From: a virus
Reading direction: 5' to 3' (one strand)
DNA length: 40,780 nt
Virus record (IMG/VR): IMGVR_UViG_3300035180_000364
Coordinates: 1 to 40,780 of that record
The translations under genes and the position numbers were made by a program. The first letter of the stretch is position 1; every line of letters starts with the position of its first letter. Positions 5,930 to 14,351 of the stretch are shown here, piece by piece. Under the pieces are notes generated by a model, which was given only the letters and a program-made list of their open reading frames with translations, did no database searches and was not told the DNA's origin.

Positions 5930-6944
5930 TCTAATCGCGTCTACTGGCGCAGATGTAACGTATCTTGTTACTGGAGAACCAGGAATTGGAAAGAGCGACC
6001 TGCTCAAACGACTATCAACAGCGCTCCCTAAGCACGAACCCATTTACGTCGACTGCCCAACGCTCGATCTGCCAGACGTGCAGCTACCTTATGTTGAAGC
6101 AGGCACGGCACGTTTTGCAACCAACGCCATGTGGGGCGTTGATAACCCCAAACCTAAGCTCATCATGCTCGATGAGCTGCCAAAAAGTTCTAACGTAACG
6201 CGCCTGCTGTTTACACGACTGCTGTTAGACCACGTGATTGGGGCGTACGCCCTGCCCGCTGGCTCAATCGTCTTCGCTACTGGCAATCGCACCGTTGACG
6301 GCGTTGGGGATTCATTCCCAGCCCACATGAACAATAGGGTAACGTCTATCCAACTGGACAAGCCAACAGCCGAGAGTTGGTTGGAGTGGGCAGACACAGC
6401 AGGAATTGACCCAGTATTAAAGGCGTGGGTCAACCAGTTCCCACATTGTATGGCGGAGGCGAACTCGCCTCAAAACCCATACGTGTTTGACACGAAGCAC
6501 CGAACAACGTCTTTCGTATCGCCTCGTTCTTTAGCTAAGGCGTCTCACATCATTGCGGCGCGTAGTCAACTGGGGAAAGAAACCACATACGCCGCGCTTG
6601 CTGGCACATTAGGTGACTCTGCGGCTGCGGACATCTCTACCTATATCGACTTAGCTAACCAGCTACCGAGCTGGGACATGATCATGCGTGACCCACAAGG
6701 CGCGCCTATCCCAAGCGCGGTACCTGCACAATTGATTATCGCCTATGGCATGGCTGACCGTGTTAAAGCGGTGTCCAAGAAAGACTTTAAGGATACCGTG
6801 CAGGCATTGGTTGAATATGGGCAACGCCTACATTTGGAAGTGGCAGCCGTAGCCTTTAGCGGGCTTGTTAAAGCCTCGGTCATGAGTGTAACCGTCCCTG
6901 CTTTACAGTCTTGGGCGAAGGAGAATAGCTGGAGTTTGAAATGA
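5907..6944 (+). CDS. MoxR-type AAA+ ATPase
   Basis: 345 residues. The motifs are clear: Walker A GEPGIGKS at 23-30, Walker B KLIMLDE at 84-90, sensor 1 ATGNR at 124-128 and an arginine-finger candidate in MNNRV near 144. The C-terminal half is helical. MoxR-type ATPases form rings and work as chaperones with VWA-domain partners, inserting metals or remodelling complexes. The matching VWA/metallopeptidase protein is encoded 1.3 kb downstream in the same operon. Phage N4 carries a comparable ATPase and VWA pair (gp25 and gp24, from memory). The gene overlaps the previous one by 23 bases and the next by 4 (ATGA). The target in the infected cell is unknown. Confidence 0.88.
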   Translation: MNHQQIANLIASTGADVTYLVTGEPGIGKSDLLKRLSTALPKHEPIYVDCPTLDLPDVQLPYVEAGTARFATNAMWGVDNPKPKLIMLDELPKSSNVTRLLFTRLLLDHVIGAYALPAGSIVFATGNRTVDGVGDSFPAHMNNRVTSIQLDKPTAESWLEWADTAGIDPVLKAWVNQFPHCMAEANSPQNPYVFDTKHRTTSFVSPRSLAKASHIIAARSQLGKETTYAALAGTLGDSAAADISTYIDLANQLPSWDMIMRDPQGAPIPSAVPAQLIIAYGMADRVKAVSKKDFKDTVQALVEYGQRLHLEVAAVAFSGLVKASVMSVTVPALQSWAKENSWSLK

Positions 6945-7213
6945 CAACTGACGTGGATAAGGACATACAGCACATAGTCCGTTGTTATACAGATGGGTAT
7001 CGCACCATCAGTAAGATCAACGGACGCCCCGTTGCGCTAGTCGGCCGTGCATCGAAGATGGGCATGGTTAGGCGTTTATTTACTGTGTATGGACTGACTG
7101 ATGGTCTTGTTGAGCACCTGCTGCGGGACGTGCAGAATACAAACGAGGCTATGCCACCTGGTGAGCTTACCCCGCTCTTGCATTACTACGTGCGGACTAA
7201 CCCGCCCGCATAA
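6941..7213 (+). CDS. Unknown small protein in the MoxR-VWA cassette
   Basis: 90 residues, starting at an ATGA overlap with the ATPase stop, so translation is coupled. The sequence is mixed alpha/beta (VRCYTDGYRTISKINGRPVALVGRASKMGMVRRLF), then a helical acidic part and a Pro-rich end (MPPGELTPLLHYYV). No membrane segment or metal site seen. The tight link suggests it works with the ATPase, possibly as an adaptor (inference). Confidence 0.7.
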   Translation: MTTDVDKDIQHIVRCYTDGYRTISKINGRPVALVGRASKMGMVRRLFTVYGLTDGLVEHLLRDVQNTNEAMPPGELTPLLHYYVRTNPPA

Positions 7214-7239
7214 CCAAAAGTAACAGAAGGAACCGAATA

Positions 7240-8223
7240 ATGTCTTACACACCGCCTGCGTTTGACGCGAAACTCAATATGCACAACCGCTATAAAAAAT
7301 TGGGTGAGACACTGGCAACACAACTCGACCCATACTTTGAGGCAACGGCGTTTGCCGCGAACTCTACATCGGGGTGGGACACGCGACACCACGGGTTCTT
7401 ACTCGCCAATCCAGACAAGTTGGCTGATGCCCTATTCTACCGCGCCATGATCGGTCTTAATAAAGAACCGGCCACGGTCAGGAATTATGATGCGATGTGC
7501 AGCGGTAAGGTAGCAGTGAGTGGCCGCGTCATGGGCTACGCCGTTGACGTTAAGATGACAACACTGTCTTCCTATGAAATAGTGCTATACGTACACCCAC
7601 AGACAACGATCATCCTGCGCCGTCGTCCAGACACAGCGACAGGCGGGCGGTACTCTCTATTGTTTGTAACAGGATCACCGCAAGTCGTGACTAGTTCTAT
7701 GGCCAGGTTTTTATGGAAGGTTGCTGGCATAGAGTTCAGTGATAACAAATACTGGTTCGACCGTCTCGTGCGGACACGTACGTTTACGTTCCACCACGAC
7801 ACAGAGAGAAAGACGTTACATAAGCGCGGCTCGATGTACTATGACATAGTTGAGCAGCCTAACGGTGTACCGCAGGTGGAGGTGGTGTCAGTCAACGGAA
7901 TACCAGCGCCAACATTCACACCCAACAGGCGTAAGAACAAGCAACTAAAGGAGTACCTACAGGCGGCGACGTCTATCCTAGATACATTCGCGGCACTTAC
8001 TGACCTAAAGGTGGTGCGCCCTAGCGAAATGGGGTGGGGGGTTGTGGACATACCGTCCAAGCTCATGGACATGTCGCTTAAAGGCGTGTCCCTTGAGGAC
8101 TTCTGCCAAGCCCTATCTGCTGCGTTGGTGATCACCAAGTCTTTTGGCGTGATCTGTCTACCAACCAGAGTACAGCTTAAGCACATCATACGTATCGCTA
8201 TTGATGGATACGAGGAGGACTAA
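7240..8223 (+). CDS. Unknown protein in the MoxR-VWA cassette
   Basis: 327 residues, ribosome site AGAAGGAA, ATG at 7240. The protein looks like mixed alpha/beta with a beta-rich middle (residues 85-150: VAVSGRVMGYAVDVKMTTLSSYEIVLYVHPQTTIILRRR in two pieces), a basic region KTLHKRG and NRRKNKQLKEYL, and a helical end. I do not recognise it. Its stop overlaps the start of the metallopeptidase/VWA gene as TAATG, so the two are coupled. It may be a specificity or substrate protein of the ATPase-VWA machine. Confidence 0.72.
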   Translation: MSYTPPAFDAKLNMHNRYKKLGETLATQLDPYFEATAFAANSTSGWDTRHHGFLLANPDKLADALFYRAMIGLNKEPATVRNYDAMCSGKVAVSGRVMGYAVDVKMTTLSSYEIVLYVHPQTTIILRRRPDTATGGRYSLLFVTGSPQVVTSSMARFLWKVAGIEFSDNKYWFDRLVRTRTFTFHHDTERKTLHKRGSMYYDIVEQPNGVPQVEVVSVNGIPAPTFTPNRRKNKQLKEYLQAATSILDTFAALTDLKVVRPSEMGWGVVDIPSKLMDMSLKGVSLEDFCQALSAALVITKSFGVICLPTRVQLKHIIRIAIDGYEED

Positions 8224-9356
8224 TGACGACCATATCAACCGAACAGCGCATCACACGCGCTAACATTGCCATCATGCGCTCAAGTGCATGGGGCTTCTTA
8301 GGTGGCATCATCAAAACCGGTGCCGTCTCTTTGTCTAACGACGTACAAACAGCCGCCACTGACGGCTACAACGTGATGTACAACCCACGATTCATCGAGT
8401 CACTGACCGACCAAGAGATTCGATTCCTCGTGCTGCACGAGAATATGCACAAGGCGTACAAGCACATGTCCCTGTGGCAGGGCTTGCATCGTCGCAACCC
8501 TCAGTTGGCTAATGCAGCAATGGACTATGTTATCAACATAGAAATCCTCGACAACAAAGGCGACCTCGACGTTAGTATGCCAGCCGGTGGCCTGTACGAC
8601 ACAGCCTTCCGTGGTATGGACACACCAACCGTCTTCAGACTACTGGAGCAGGACGGAGAGGGCGGCGGTGGCAGCGATCCGAAGTATGGTAAAGGCTCGC
8701 CACTAGATGAGCACGAAATGGGTGATGCCGACATTACAGACGCACAAGCGGCCGAATTAGAGGTAGCTATTCGACAAGCAGCCGGGTCAGCACCGGGTAA
8801 CAAAGCACGGGAACTGCAAAACGCAGTGGCTCGTAAACGGAATTGGCGCGAGGCGCTTATGGACGATTGGGCTACCGTTGTGCCAGGCCGTGACGACCAG
8901 TCATGGGCACGGGTCAACCCCGTCTACTTGTCTATGGGCATCTACCTACCAGGCTCGGTAACACAAGCAGCCAAGCACGTCAACTTCTGCATTGACACCT
9001 CCGGTTCTATCACGCAGGAGACGCTCAGTATGGCGGCCGCTACCGTAGCCGACCTGTGTCAGACCTACCCTCCTGAAAGCCTAAACGTGGTCTGGTGGGA
9101 CACAGAGGCCTATGTGCAGTCTGTGCCAGACACTGAGTATGCGAATGTAGCGACACTATTGAAACCACAAGGCGGCGGTGGGACTGACCCACGCTGCTTA
9201 TTAGAACACTTAACGCCGGACTCATACACCGTCATCTTGACTGACGGGTGGTTCGGCACAACCAAACCAGAAGAATGGCCAGATAAACTCGTGTGGCTGT
9301 TAACCAACGACGGAACGGACAAGTACATCGGTTCCGGCAAAGTAATGGAGATGTAA
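8223..9356 (+). CDS. DUF2201-type protein: metallopeptidase-like domain plus VWA domain
   Basis: 377 residues with two domains. Residues 1-130 hold a zincin-like HExxH motif, HENMH at 72-76, followed by a helix with NAAMDYVINIEI. A Gly/Asp-rich linker (145-175) follows. Residues 250-375 form a VWA domain with MIDAS motifs DTSGS at 258-262, GGGGTD at 317-322 and LTDG at 339-342. This is the DUF2201 layout. Such proteins are the usual partners of MoxR ATPases, and phage N4 has a related protein. The HExxH suggests possible zinc hydrolase activity, but many members may be only structural. It starts inside the stop of the previous gene. Confidence 0.87.
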   Translation: MTTISTEQRITRANIAIMRSSAWGFLGGIIKTGAVSLSNDVQTAATDGYNVMYNPRFIESLTDQEIRFLVLHENMHKAYKHMSLWQGLHRRNPQLANAAMDYVINIEILDNKGDLDVSMPAGGLYDTAFRGMDTPTVFRLLEQDGEGGGGSDPKYGKGSPLDEHEMGDADITDAQAAELEVAIRQAAGSAPGNKARELQNAVARKRNWREALMDDWATVVPGRDDQSWARVNPVYLSMGIYLPGSVTQAAKHVNFCIDTSGSITQETLSMAAATVADLCQTYPPESLNVVWWDTEAYVQSVPDTEYANVATLLKPQGGGGTDPRCLLEHLTPDSYTVILTDGWFGTTKPEEWPDKLVWLLTNDGTDKYIGSGKVMEM

Positions 9357-9357
9357 G

Positions 9358-9741
9358 ATGGGAACATATAGCGATGTGGCGCTGTACATATACCCGGCGC
9401 AAAATGAGGAAGGATACGATGAAGCGGCAGAAGCTGCGTATAAAACGTGGATGGTATTAAACAAACAGCGGATAGTAGACCTAATCACCGCTACAGGGCT
9501 AGAGATTAGTCCTAAATTTAAGGTAGATATATTTGCTACAGGTAACTTGAAGTGGTACGGGGAGAGCGTATCGGCACTTAGAGAGGTGCTATGTGATGAA
9601 CTAGTAGACCTACCATTCTTATCATGGGAGATACTCTCGGTAGATGATGGTGAGTACGTAGAACACAGATACTCAAACCAAGTGTCATACCTACTAGGGA
9701 CACGCATGACATTCACGATCGCAGGGGAGGATATAGAATGA
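9358..9741 (+). CDS. Unknown small acidic protein
   Basis: 127 residues, starting one base after the VWA stop codon. Mixed alpha/beta: strand SDVALYIYP, helix DEAAEAAYKTWMVLNKQRIVD, strands FKVDIFATGNLKWYG, helix SALREVLCDEL, and further strands. It looks like a small ferredoxin-type alpha/beta fold, seen only by eye. Acidic. It may belong to the ATPase-VWA cassette because of the spacing. The end overlaps the next gene by 4 bases. Confidence 0.7.
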   Translation: MGTYSDVALYIYPAQNEEGYDEAAEAAYKTWMVLNKQRIVDLITATGLEISPKFKVDIFATGNLKWYGESVSALREVLCDELVDLPFLSWEILSVDDGEYVEHRYSNQVSYLLGTRMTFTIAGEDIE

Positions 9742-10427
9742 GTCTAAGAGGATACAACGACGTTGTCCGTTGGGTAGAGCAGGGTCGATACAAGACCTAC
9801 CGCAACTTCAAAGGATCACGTTCGTGGCGGTTAATAAGCGACGACTATGTACAACTAGAGCTGCATGGTAACGCCATCGGTAGGTATTACGCGAACGGTA
9901 CAATAGAGATCAGCCTTGCTGGGTGGAATACCAAGACTACACGAAAGGCATTGAGTGATGAGATGGGTATATACGTGTATAACCTGGATGGGGACCCATA
10001 CCTACATCGCTGGCGCATCCCGACATCGAAGTGGGTGCCAGTCCACTATAACGGATCGCCTGTGCTGACACCCGAAGGTAAGCCGGTCCATTTTATACCC
10101 ATCATTAAGCAGAAGAAACGCATGGATGAGGTACGACGTATCATTAAAGAGCGACTTCCTGCTGTGGTAGAGGCACGCAAGGCCGCTCGTCTATTGGGGC
10201 GCGGCGAGGGGCGCAACCAGATAGCCTCCTATGCAGTCGATAAGCTGCTGGCTGGTACGCCTATGGACGAGGTACCGCAGCGGAATATGGAGGCGCTACT
10301 GGAGCTACCGCAGGCATGGTTTAACACCTACGTGGCAATGAACGCCGACGCATACACGTCTTACTACTATGAGAGAGACGGCGATAAAGAACCGTATAAA
10401 GTGGAACATGATCCTTTAAGATATTAG
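9738..10427 (+). CDS. Unknown phage protein with a GW-T-TTRKAL motif
   Basis: 229 residues, ATGA overlap with the gene before. Residues 40-75 read HGNAIGRYY, then GTIEISLAGWNTKTTRKALS. This resembles a recurring motif in many phage proteins of unknown function (short beta hairpins ending in GW-x-T-x-TT-x-x-RL). The second half is basic and helical (KQKKRMDEVRRIIKERL). No enzyme motif seen. A nucleic-acid role is possible but unproven. Confidence 0.72.
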   Translation: MSLRGYNDVVRWVEQGRYKTYRNFKGSRSWRLISDDYVQLELHGNAIGRYYANGTIEISLAGWNTKTTRKALSDEMGIYVYNLDGDPYLHRWRIPTSKWVPVHYNGSPVLTPEGKPVHFIPIIKQKKRMDEVRRIIKERLPAVVEARKAARLLGRGEGRNQIASYAVDKLLAGTPMDEVPQRNMEALLELPQAWFNTYVAMNADAYTSYYYERDGDKEPYKVEHDPLRY

Positions 10428-10438
10428 GAGAGTTAATC

Positions 10439-11434
10439 ATGGCAGCAACCAAACAATTCACCGCTTTCATAGCGGTGAGAACATTATATGAAGACGCTAA
10501 GAACCCGGCAAAGGTTTACGACTACCACCGCGAAGGCTACACATCCCGCAAGGACAAGAAGCCTACCAACTTCTACCTCGGCCGCATGTCAAAGAAGACG
10601 CCTTTCGAGGTGCCAACACTGGCCGGATGGCTGGTAGAGAAGTGGCCGGCTATCGACGATACTGGTGACCGTTATACGTTGAGACACAAAAGCGGTTTCG
10701 GTATTACAGTGACACGTTATACAGTTACGATCCAGTCTTACTCGGCCATTCAGAAGACAAGCGGCAAGCGCACCATAGCTGACATGCTTAGTAAGCTAGG
10801 ACTTGGGCACCTTTATTTCAATACCGAATGTCCGGTGCACTTTACGGACATGTCTAACAGCCAACGTCACCGGCCCCCCAAACCCTGCGTGCGGATGTCA
10901 TTAGGTGGCATTAAGACGTATAGCCAGTTTGATGCCCTCGTGTATGACTATCGCACAGGTGAAGTGCGTCGCGCACCGGACCCTGTTCGTACGGGTAATG
11001 GAGACCAGTTCGTCATCAGAGTTATTAACCGCGAGGACATCCGTATATATGACACAGACACTGAAGCGTTCATGTCATTGCGAGAGTTCAAGGAGCAGAT
11101 ACGTGTAGCAGCTACCGCTTTGGTAGATATGGGCCCACCAATTGATCCAACACGGACAGACATCCCATACGCACGTAAGAAGTATGAAGCCGGGGGAGAC
11201 GCTGGTATACCATTTTCTATGGGGGCGTTCATCGAGAAGGCTGCTTACCGCGTCCTGGCTGGCCGCAGTAAATACGTCGTACATGCGATTGAGCACCTAC
11301 TAGAGAGCACGGACATTTATCACAACCGAGCCGTGTTTTACACACCAATCAATACAGACAGCCGAACAGTGTGGTCGCATAGCCCCACGTATGGATCGGG
11401 AACCGATCCAGAACTTCACTGCAACAGATACTAA
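10439..11434 (+). CDS. Unknown protein
   Basis: 331 residues, ATG at 10439 with a GGAGAG ribosome site. Strand-rich, basic N-terminal half and a mixed C-terminal half. Recognisable pieces are DYHREGYTSRKDKKPTNFY near residue 30, a possible beta region DRYTLRHKSGFGITVTRY near 75, and a His-containing end. No known motif. It closes the run of unknown genes that starts at 5123. Confidence 0.72.
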   Translation: MAATKQFTAFIAVRTLYEDAKNPAKVYDYHREGYTSRKDKKPTNFYLGRMSKKTPFEVPTLAGWLVEKWPAIDDTGDRYTLRHKSGFGITVTRYTVTIQSYSAIQKTSGKRTIADMLSKLGLGHLYFNTECPVHFTDMSNSQRHRPPKPCVRMSLGGIKTYSQFDALVYDYRTGEVRRAPDPVRTGNGDQFVIRVINREDIRIYDTDTEAFMSLREFKEQIRVAATALVDMGPPIDPTRTDIPYARKKYEAGGDAGIPFSMGAFIEKAAYRVLAGRSKYVVHAIEHLLESTDIYHNRAVFYTPINTDSRTVWSHSPTYGSGTDPELHCNRY

Positions 11435-11445
11435 GGAATACAGAC

Positions 11446-11709
11446 ATGATAGCAAACAACCGATTTAACAACCGCCAGCTACTCAAACTTGAACAACTAC
11501 TGGAACAAGAACTAGCGGAGATGCGTACATTTATGCCGCGTCGATTCAAGCAGCTCAATGAGCTTGTAAACAGCGTGACTAAGATTGAACGCCCAAATGA
11601 TTTAGAGGAGGACGACTATGAAGTATATATGTTCGCAATGACGGTATCGCGGTTGTTGCCGCAGGTACCGGACGTAATCGTTAAACCGAAGGGGAAGAAA
11701 GATGTCTGA
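11446..11709 (+). CDS. Small helical unknown protein
   Basis: 87 residues. Nearly all helical and charged, with a likely coiled coil in residues 5-45 (LKLEQLLEQELAEM and FKQLNELVNSV). The tail VIVKPKGKKDV is basic. The last bases overlap the next small gene by 8. Function unknown; it could bind a neighbour through the coiled coil. Confidence 0.65.
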   Translation: MIANNRFNNRQLLKLEQLLEQELAEMRTFMPRRFKQLNELVNSVTKIERPNDLEEDDYEVYMFAMTVSRLLPQVPDVIVKPKGKKDV

Positions 11710-11857
11710 AAAAACATATCATGCGCTAGAATGGGCACAGGCCCTCTATGCTGAGGGCTATATAGGCCAAGCGTACACAATCATTAACACAGCGATAGCC
11801 ACCACCACCGACAATGAGCTATGGGAGGCGTGGCTATCGTTTCTACAAACGGTATAG
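11702..11857 (+). CDS. Very small unknown protein
   Basis: 51 residues from the ATG at 11702. Two amphipathic helices: YHALEWAQALYAEG and AYTIINTAIATTTDNELWEAWLSFLQ. This resembles one and a half TPR-like hairpins. It begins inside the previous gene (8-base overlap) and ends three bases before the next ATG. Upstream sequence AGGGGAAGAA supplies a ribosome site. Real by context; function unknown. Confidence 0.55.
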   Translation: MSEKTYHALEWAQALYAEGYIGQAYTIINTAIATTTDNELWEAWLSFLQTV

Positions 11858-11860
11858 CTA

Positions 11861-12223
11861 ATGGACGAGATATATAGAGAACTGAAAGCCGAGTATGGGT
11901 CACTAGTAGATACTGCCGCCGCTATGTTTGAGAGCGTCTTCGCTGACCTTATCAAGGAAGTAGAGACGGCCAAACTACTAGGGGCACATGAGTCCGGCCG
12001 CAATCTACAGTTTTGTGTCGAACTAAGGCTGCCGACCGAACGTAACGAGTCAGCTATGGCAAGATATGTAGAGGCGATCCGTAAAGAGGCGATATACAAA
12101 GTATCGAACGACGATACGCTGTATGTCATTACACCAAAACTATTCTTCGTCGATTTCATGCGGGGGAACGCAGATGAGATACAAGCATCAACAAAGAACT
12201 ATCGACTTCATACACGACCATAA
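11861..12223 (+). CDS. Unknown helical acidic protein
   Basis: 120 residues, start at ATG 11861. Helical N-terminal half (IYRELKAEYGSLVDTAAAMF, then FADLIKEVETAKLLG), then a beta-containing part (LQFCVELRLPTERNESAM). Its last 50 bases overlap the helicase gene, an unusually long overlap for this genome. Not recognised. Confidence 0.65.
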   Translation: MDEIYRELKAEYGSLVDTAAAMFESVFADLIKEVETAKLLGAHESGRNLQFCVELRLPTERNESAMARYVEAIRKEAIYKVSNDDTLYVITPKLFFVDFMRGNADEIQASTKNYRLHTRP

Positions 12224-13535
12224 TGGACGGGCGTTCATCGCCTCCGATGCTGGTACGGGTAAAACTCCGACGGTTCTTTGGTGGTTTTCTGAGGCCAAGG
12301 TTAAAGGCACGGCCAAGCGTATGCTTGTGCTGTGTCCTAAGTCTATCGTCGAGCCGGCATGGTTAGCGGACGCACGTAAGTTCGTCCCCCACCTGCGGGC
12401 AGTGGCGGGCACAGGGCCATCAAAAAAGAAAGACGAGCAGGCATTGCAGCCGTGGGTAGACATCTTTATCACCAATCACGACAGCATCAGCCACATGTCA
12501 GCGAAGGCCTTACTATCTTTTGATACGATCTGTATTGATGAGAGCACGGCGTTCAAGGGTAATACATCAGCCCGCACTAAGCAGCTACATAACTACGTCA
12601 AGACAGGCAAGTGGCGCAATCGTATCGGCATGTCCGGTACGCCTATGCCACAATCTATCTTAGACCTCTGGGGGCAGTTATACTTTGTTAATCCGGACGA
12701 CACACCGATCTTTACCACATGGCGACATGAGACCACGGTGCCGCGACTTATCCGTGTAGGTAAGCAAACAATCACTACTTACGATGAGAAGCCGCGTATC
12801 AGGGACGCGATCACGGCTATGTACAGCTCGACGATCATCCGCTATGCCAAAGAGGACTGCCTCGATTTACCGCCACAGACCATGCGCACGATGACGATCC
12901 AGTTATCGCCAGCATTGCGCAAACTGTACGACCAGATCGAGAAGGAAGCGGTGCTTGAGTTAGAGACCGGCGACGTGACCGCTGTACATGCAGGGGCATT
13001 GGCGCAGAAGTTGTTACAGGTGGCCAGCGGGTTCGCCTATGGTACCGATACAGACGGCAAGGGACACTTAGCTCATAAGTTTTCTGAGGAACGGTATGAG
13101 TTAATAGGAGAGCTTGTATCAGAACGGCAACACTCCCTCGTCGCCTTCACGTTTAAGGCGCAGCGAGACTTCCTCATTAAAGAGATGGACGCACGCAAGA
13201 TCAAGTACGCTGTGTTGGACGGCGACACGAAGGACAAGACGCCCATCGTCGAAGCCTACCAACGCGGCGAACACCAGACATTGCTATGTAACCCACAGTC
13301 GGTAGCCCACGGGCTTACGTTGACCAGGGGAGACACTATCATCTGGGCAGGGGCCACATCCAACCTCGAACACTTCGCCCAGTTCAACGCGCGTATCGAC
13401 CGTGTAGGACAGACGAAGCACAATGAGGTTATCCTGATCGAGGCCGACAAGACATACGAGCAGAGCTTATACAAGAAGTTGTTAGGCAAGCACGTAAGTC
13501 AGTTGGACTTATTAGACATGTTGAAGGAGAAGTAA
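12174..13535 (+). CDS. SNF2-type superfamily 2 DNA helicase/translocase
   Basis: 453 residues from the ATG at 12174, chosen because of the GGGGGAA ribosome site; an upstream in-frame start would add 17 poorly conserved residues. Motifs in order: Walker A DAGTGKT 25-31, motif Ia LVLCPKS near 51-57, motif II DEST 122-125, motif III SGTP 154-157. The C-terminal RecA domain has VAFTFKAQ, then NPQSVAHGLTL, then QFNARIDRVGQTK as motif VI. The RxDRxGQ ending is typical of SNF2 proteins. These move along DNA and remodel bound proteins or forks. In phages this helicase recurs with a RecB-like nuclease, VRR-NUC, PolA and a primase-helicase, and all are present here. Confidence 0.9.
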   Translation: MRYKHQQRTIDFIHDHNGRAFIASDAGTGKTPTVLWWFSEAKVKGTAKRMLVLCPKSIVEPAWLADARKFVPHLRAVAGTGPSKKKDEQALQPWVDIFITNHDSISHMSAKALLSFDTICIDESTAFKGNTSARTKQLHNYVKTGKWRNRIGMSGTPMPQSILDLWGQLYFVNPDDTPIFTTWRHETTVPRLIRVGKQTITTYDEKPRIRDAITAMYSSTIIRYAKEDCLDLPPQTMRTMTIQLSPALRKLYDQIEKEAVLELETGDVTAVHAGALAQKLLQVASGFAYGTDTDGKGHLAHKFSEERYELIGELVSERQHSLVAFTFKAQRDFLIKEMDARKIKYAVLDGDTKDKTPIVEAYQRGEHQTLLCNPQSVAHGLTLTRGDTIIWAGATSNLEHFAQFNARIDRVGQTKHNEVILIEADKTYEQSLYKKLLGKHVSQLDLLDMLKEK

Positions 13536-14266
13536 TGGGAGCACCAGATTTTCTAGCGGCCTACGCCCCGCCGCCTAGCATACCGGTACTGAAGAAGTGG
13601 TCATACAGCGCATGGTCATTATACAAGGACGTGCCTTATATGCTCTACGCCCAAGAAGTGTTAGGTATTAAGCGAGAGGCAGGCACCGCAGCAGATAGAG
13701 GCACGCAGTTGCACGCCACACTGGAGCAATATCTACTGGACGGCACGGGCGATCCGCACCCAGTAGGCAAAGAGGTCATCGACACGATGCGCGACGAGGG
13801 TTACGTACTACTACCAGAACGTAAGTTCATGCTCGATGCTGACTGGAAGGAGACCGAGAAGGACAGCCGCAAGCTGACCGCTATCATGGACGTGTGGGGC
13901 CAGACACCAGACGGACGTGCGAAGATCGTTGACTGGAAAACCGGCAAGAAGTATTCACTCAAGCATACACAGCAAGGCCGACTATACGCTGCCGTAGCAG
14001 CACAGGTATGTGGCATAGAGGAGTGTGTTGTAGAGTTCGTTTACTTAGATGGCGGTAAGCCATTGGTGTTAGACCTAGACAAGCATCATGTGGATGCAGC
14101 AGTACGCTACTGGCGCGAGGAGGGTGATAACCTTCTGTCACTTGGTATGGACGCTTTCGCACCGCCTGAAGACCTGCAAGGCCTAGCGCCTTGGTATAAG
14201 GAGTTCTTATCTAATAAGAACAACTATGACCCGGATCATTTTTCTGCACCTTGGTACGCAAAATAG
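13535..14266 (+). CDS. PD-(D/E)XK nuclease, RecB/Cas4-like
   Basis: 243 residues, start overlapping the helicase stop by one base (TAATG). Motifs: WSLYKDVPYMLYA near 26-38, RGTQLHATLEQYL near 52-64 with the motif I His, IMDVWG near 114-119 with the metal-binding Asp, KIVDWKTGK near 129-137 with D-x-K, and QGRLYAA near 146-152. This is the PDDEXK_1 / RecB nuclease-domain pattern. The four cysteines of an iron-sulphur cluster, as in Cas4 or AddB, are not seen. Likely a DNA end-processing nuclease acting with the SNF2 helicase. Confidence 0.88.
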   Translation: MGAPDFLAAYAPPPSIPVLKKWSYSAWSLYKDVPYMLYAQEVLGIKREAGTAADRGTQLHATLEQYLLDGTGDPHPVGKEVIDTMRDEGYVLLPERKFMLDADWKETEKDSRKLTAIMDVWGQTPDGRAKIVDWKTGKKYSLKHTQQGRLYAAVAAQVCGIEECVVEFVYLDGGKPLVLDLDKHHVDAAVRYWREEGDNLLSLGMDAFAPPEDLQGLAPWYKEFLSNKNNYDPDHFSAPWYAK

Positions 14267-14267
14267 A

Positions 14268-14296
14268 TTGACTCCGATAAGGGGACACTATATTAT
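14268..14296 (+). promoter_or_regulatory. Sigma70-like promoter for the gene at 14352
   Basis: TTGACT (14268-14273), spacer of exactly 17 bases, TATTAT (14291-14296). It begins two bases after the nuclease stop codon. The start point of transcription should fall near 14303, exactly where the next stem-loop begins. Confidence 0.7.
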
Positions 14297-14303
14297 TGCT
14301 ACC

Positions 14304-14334
14304 GCCACGGAGACGTGGCCTATTTATTTTTTTA
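14304..14334 (+). terminator. Stem-loop with T run at the predicted transcript 5' end
   Basis: GCCACG (14304-14309) pairs with CGTGGC (14314-14319) around GAGA, followed by CTATTTATTTTTTTAT. For read-through RNA from upstream it is a rho-independent terminator. For RNA started at the promoter at 14268 it would be a 5'-terminal stem-loop followed by a U-rich linker and the GGAG ribosome site, a layout known to stabilise mRNAs. Confidence 0.65.
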
Positions 14335-14351
14335 TACTTGGAGAATTAATC

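Noticed and set aside
5907-9356. Assignment of the whole phage to the N4 group
   Set aside because: The ATPase-VWA pair resembles N4 gp25/gp24, but no N4-type RNA polymerases are seen and the replication module is different.
13535-14266. Genuine Cas4
   Set aside because: The RecB-type motifs are there, but the four iron-sulphur cysteines are missing and there are no cas genes nearby.
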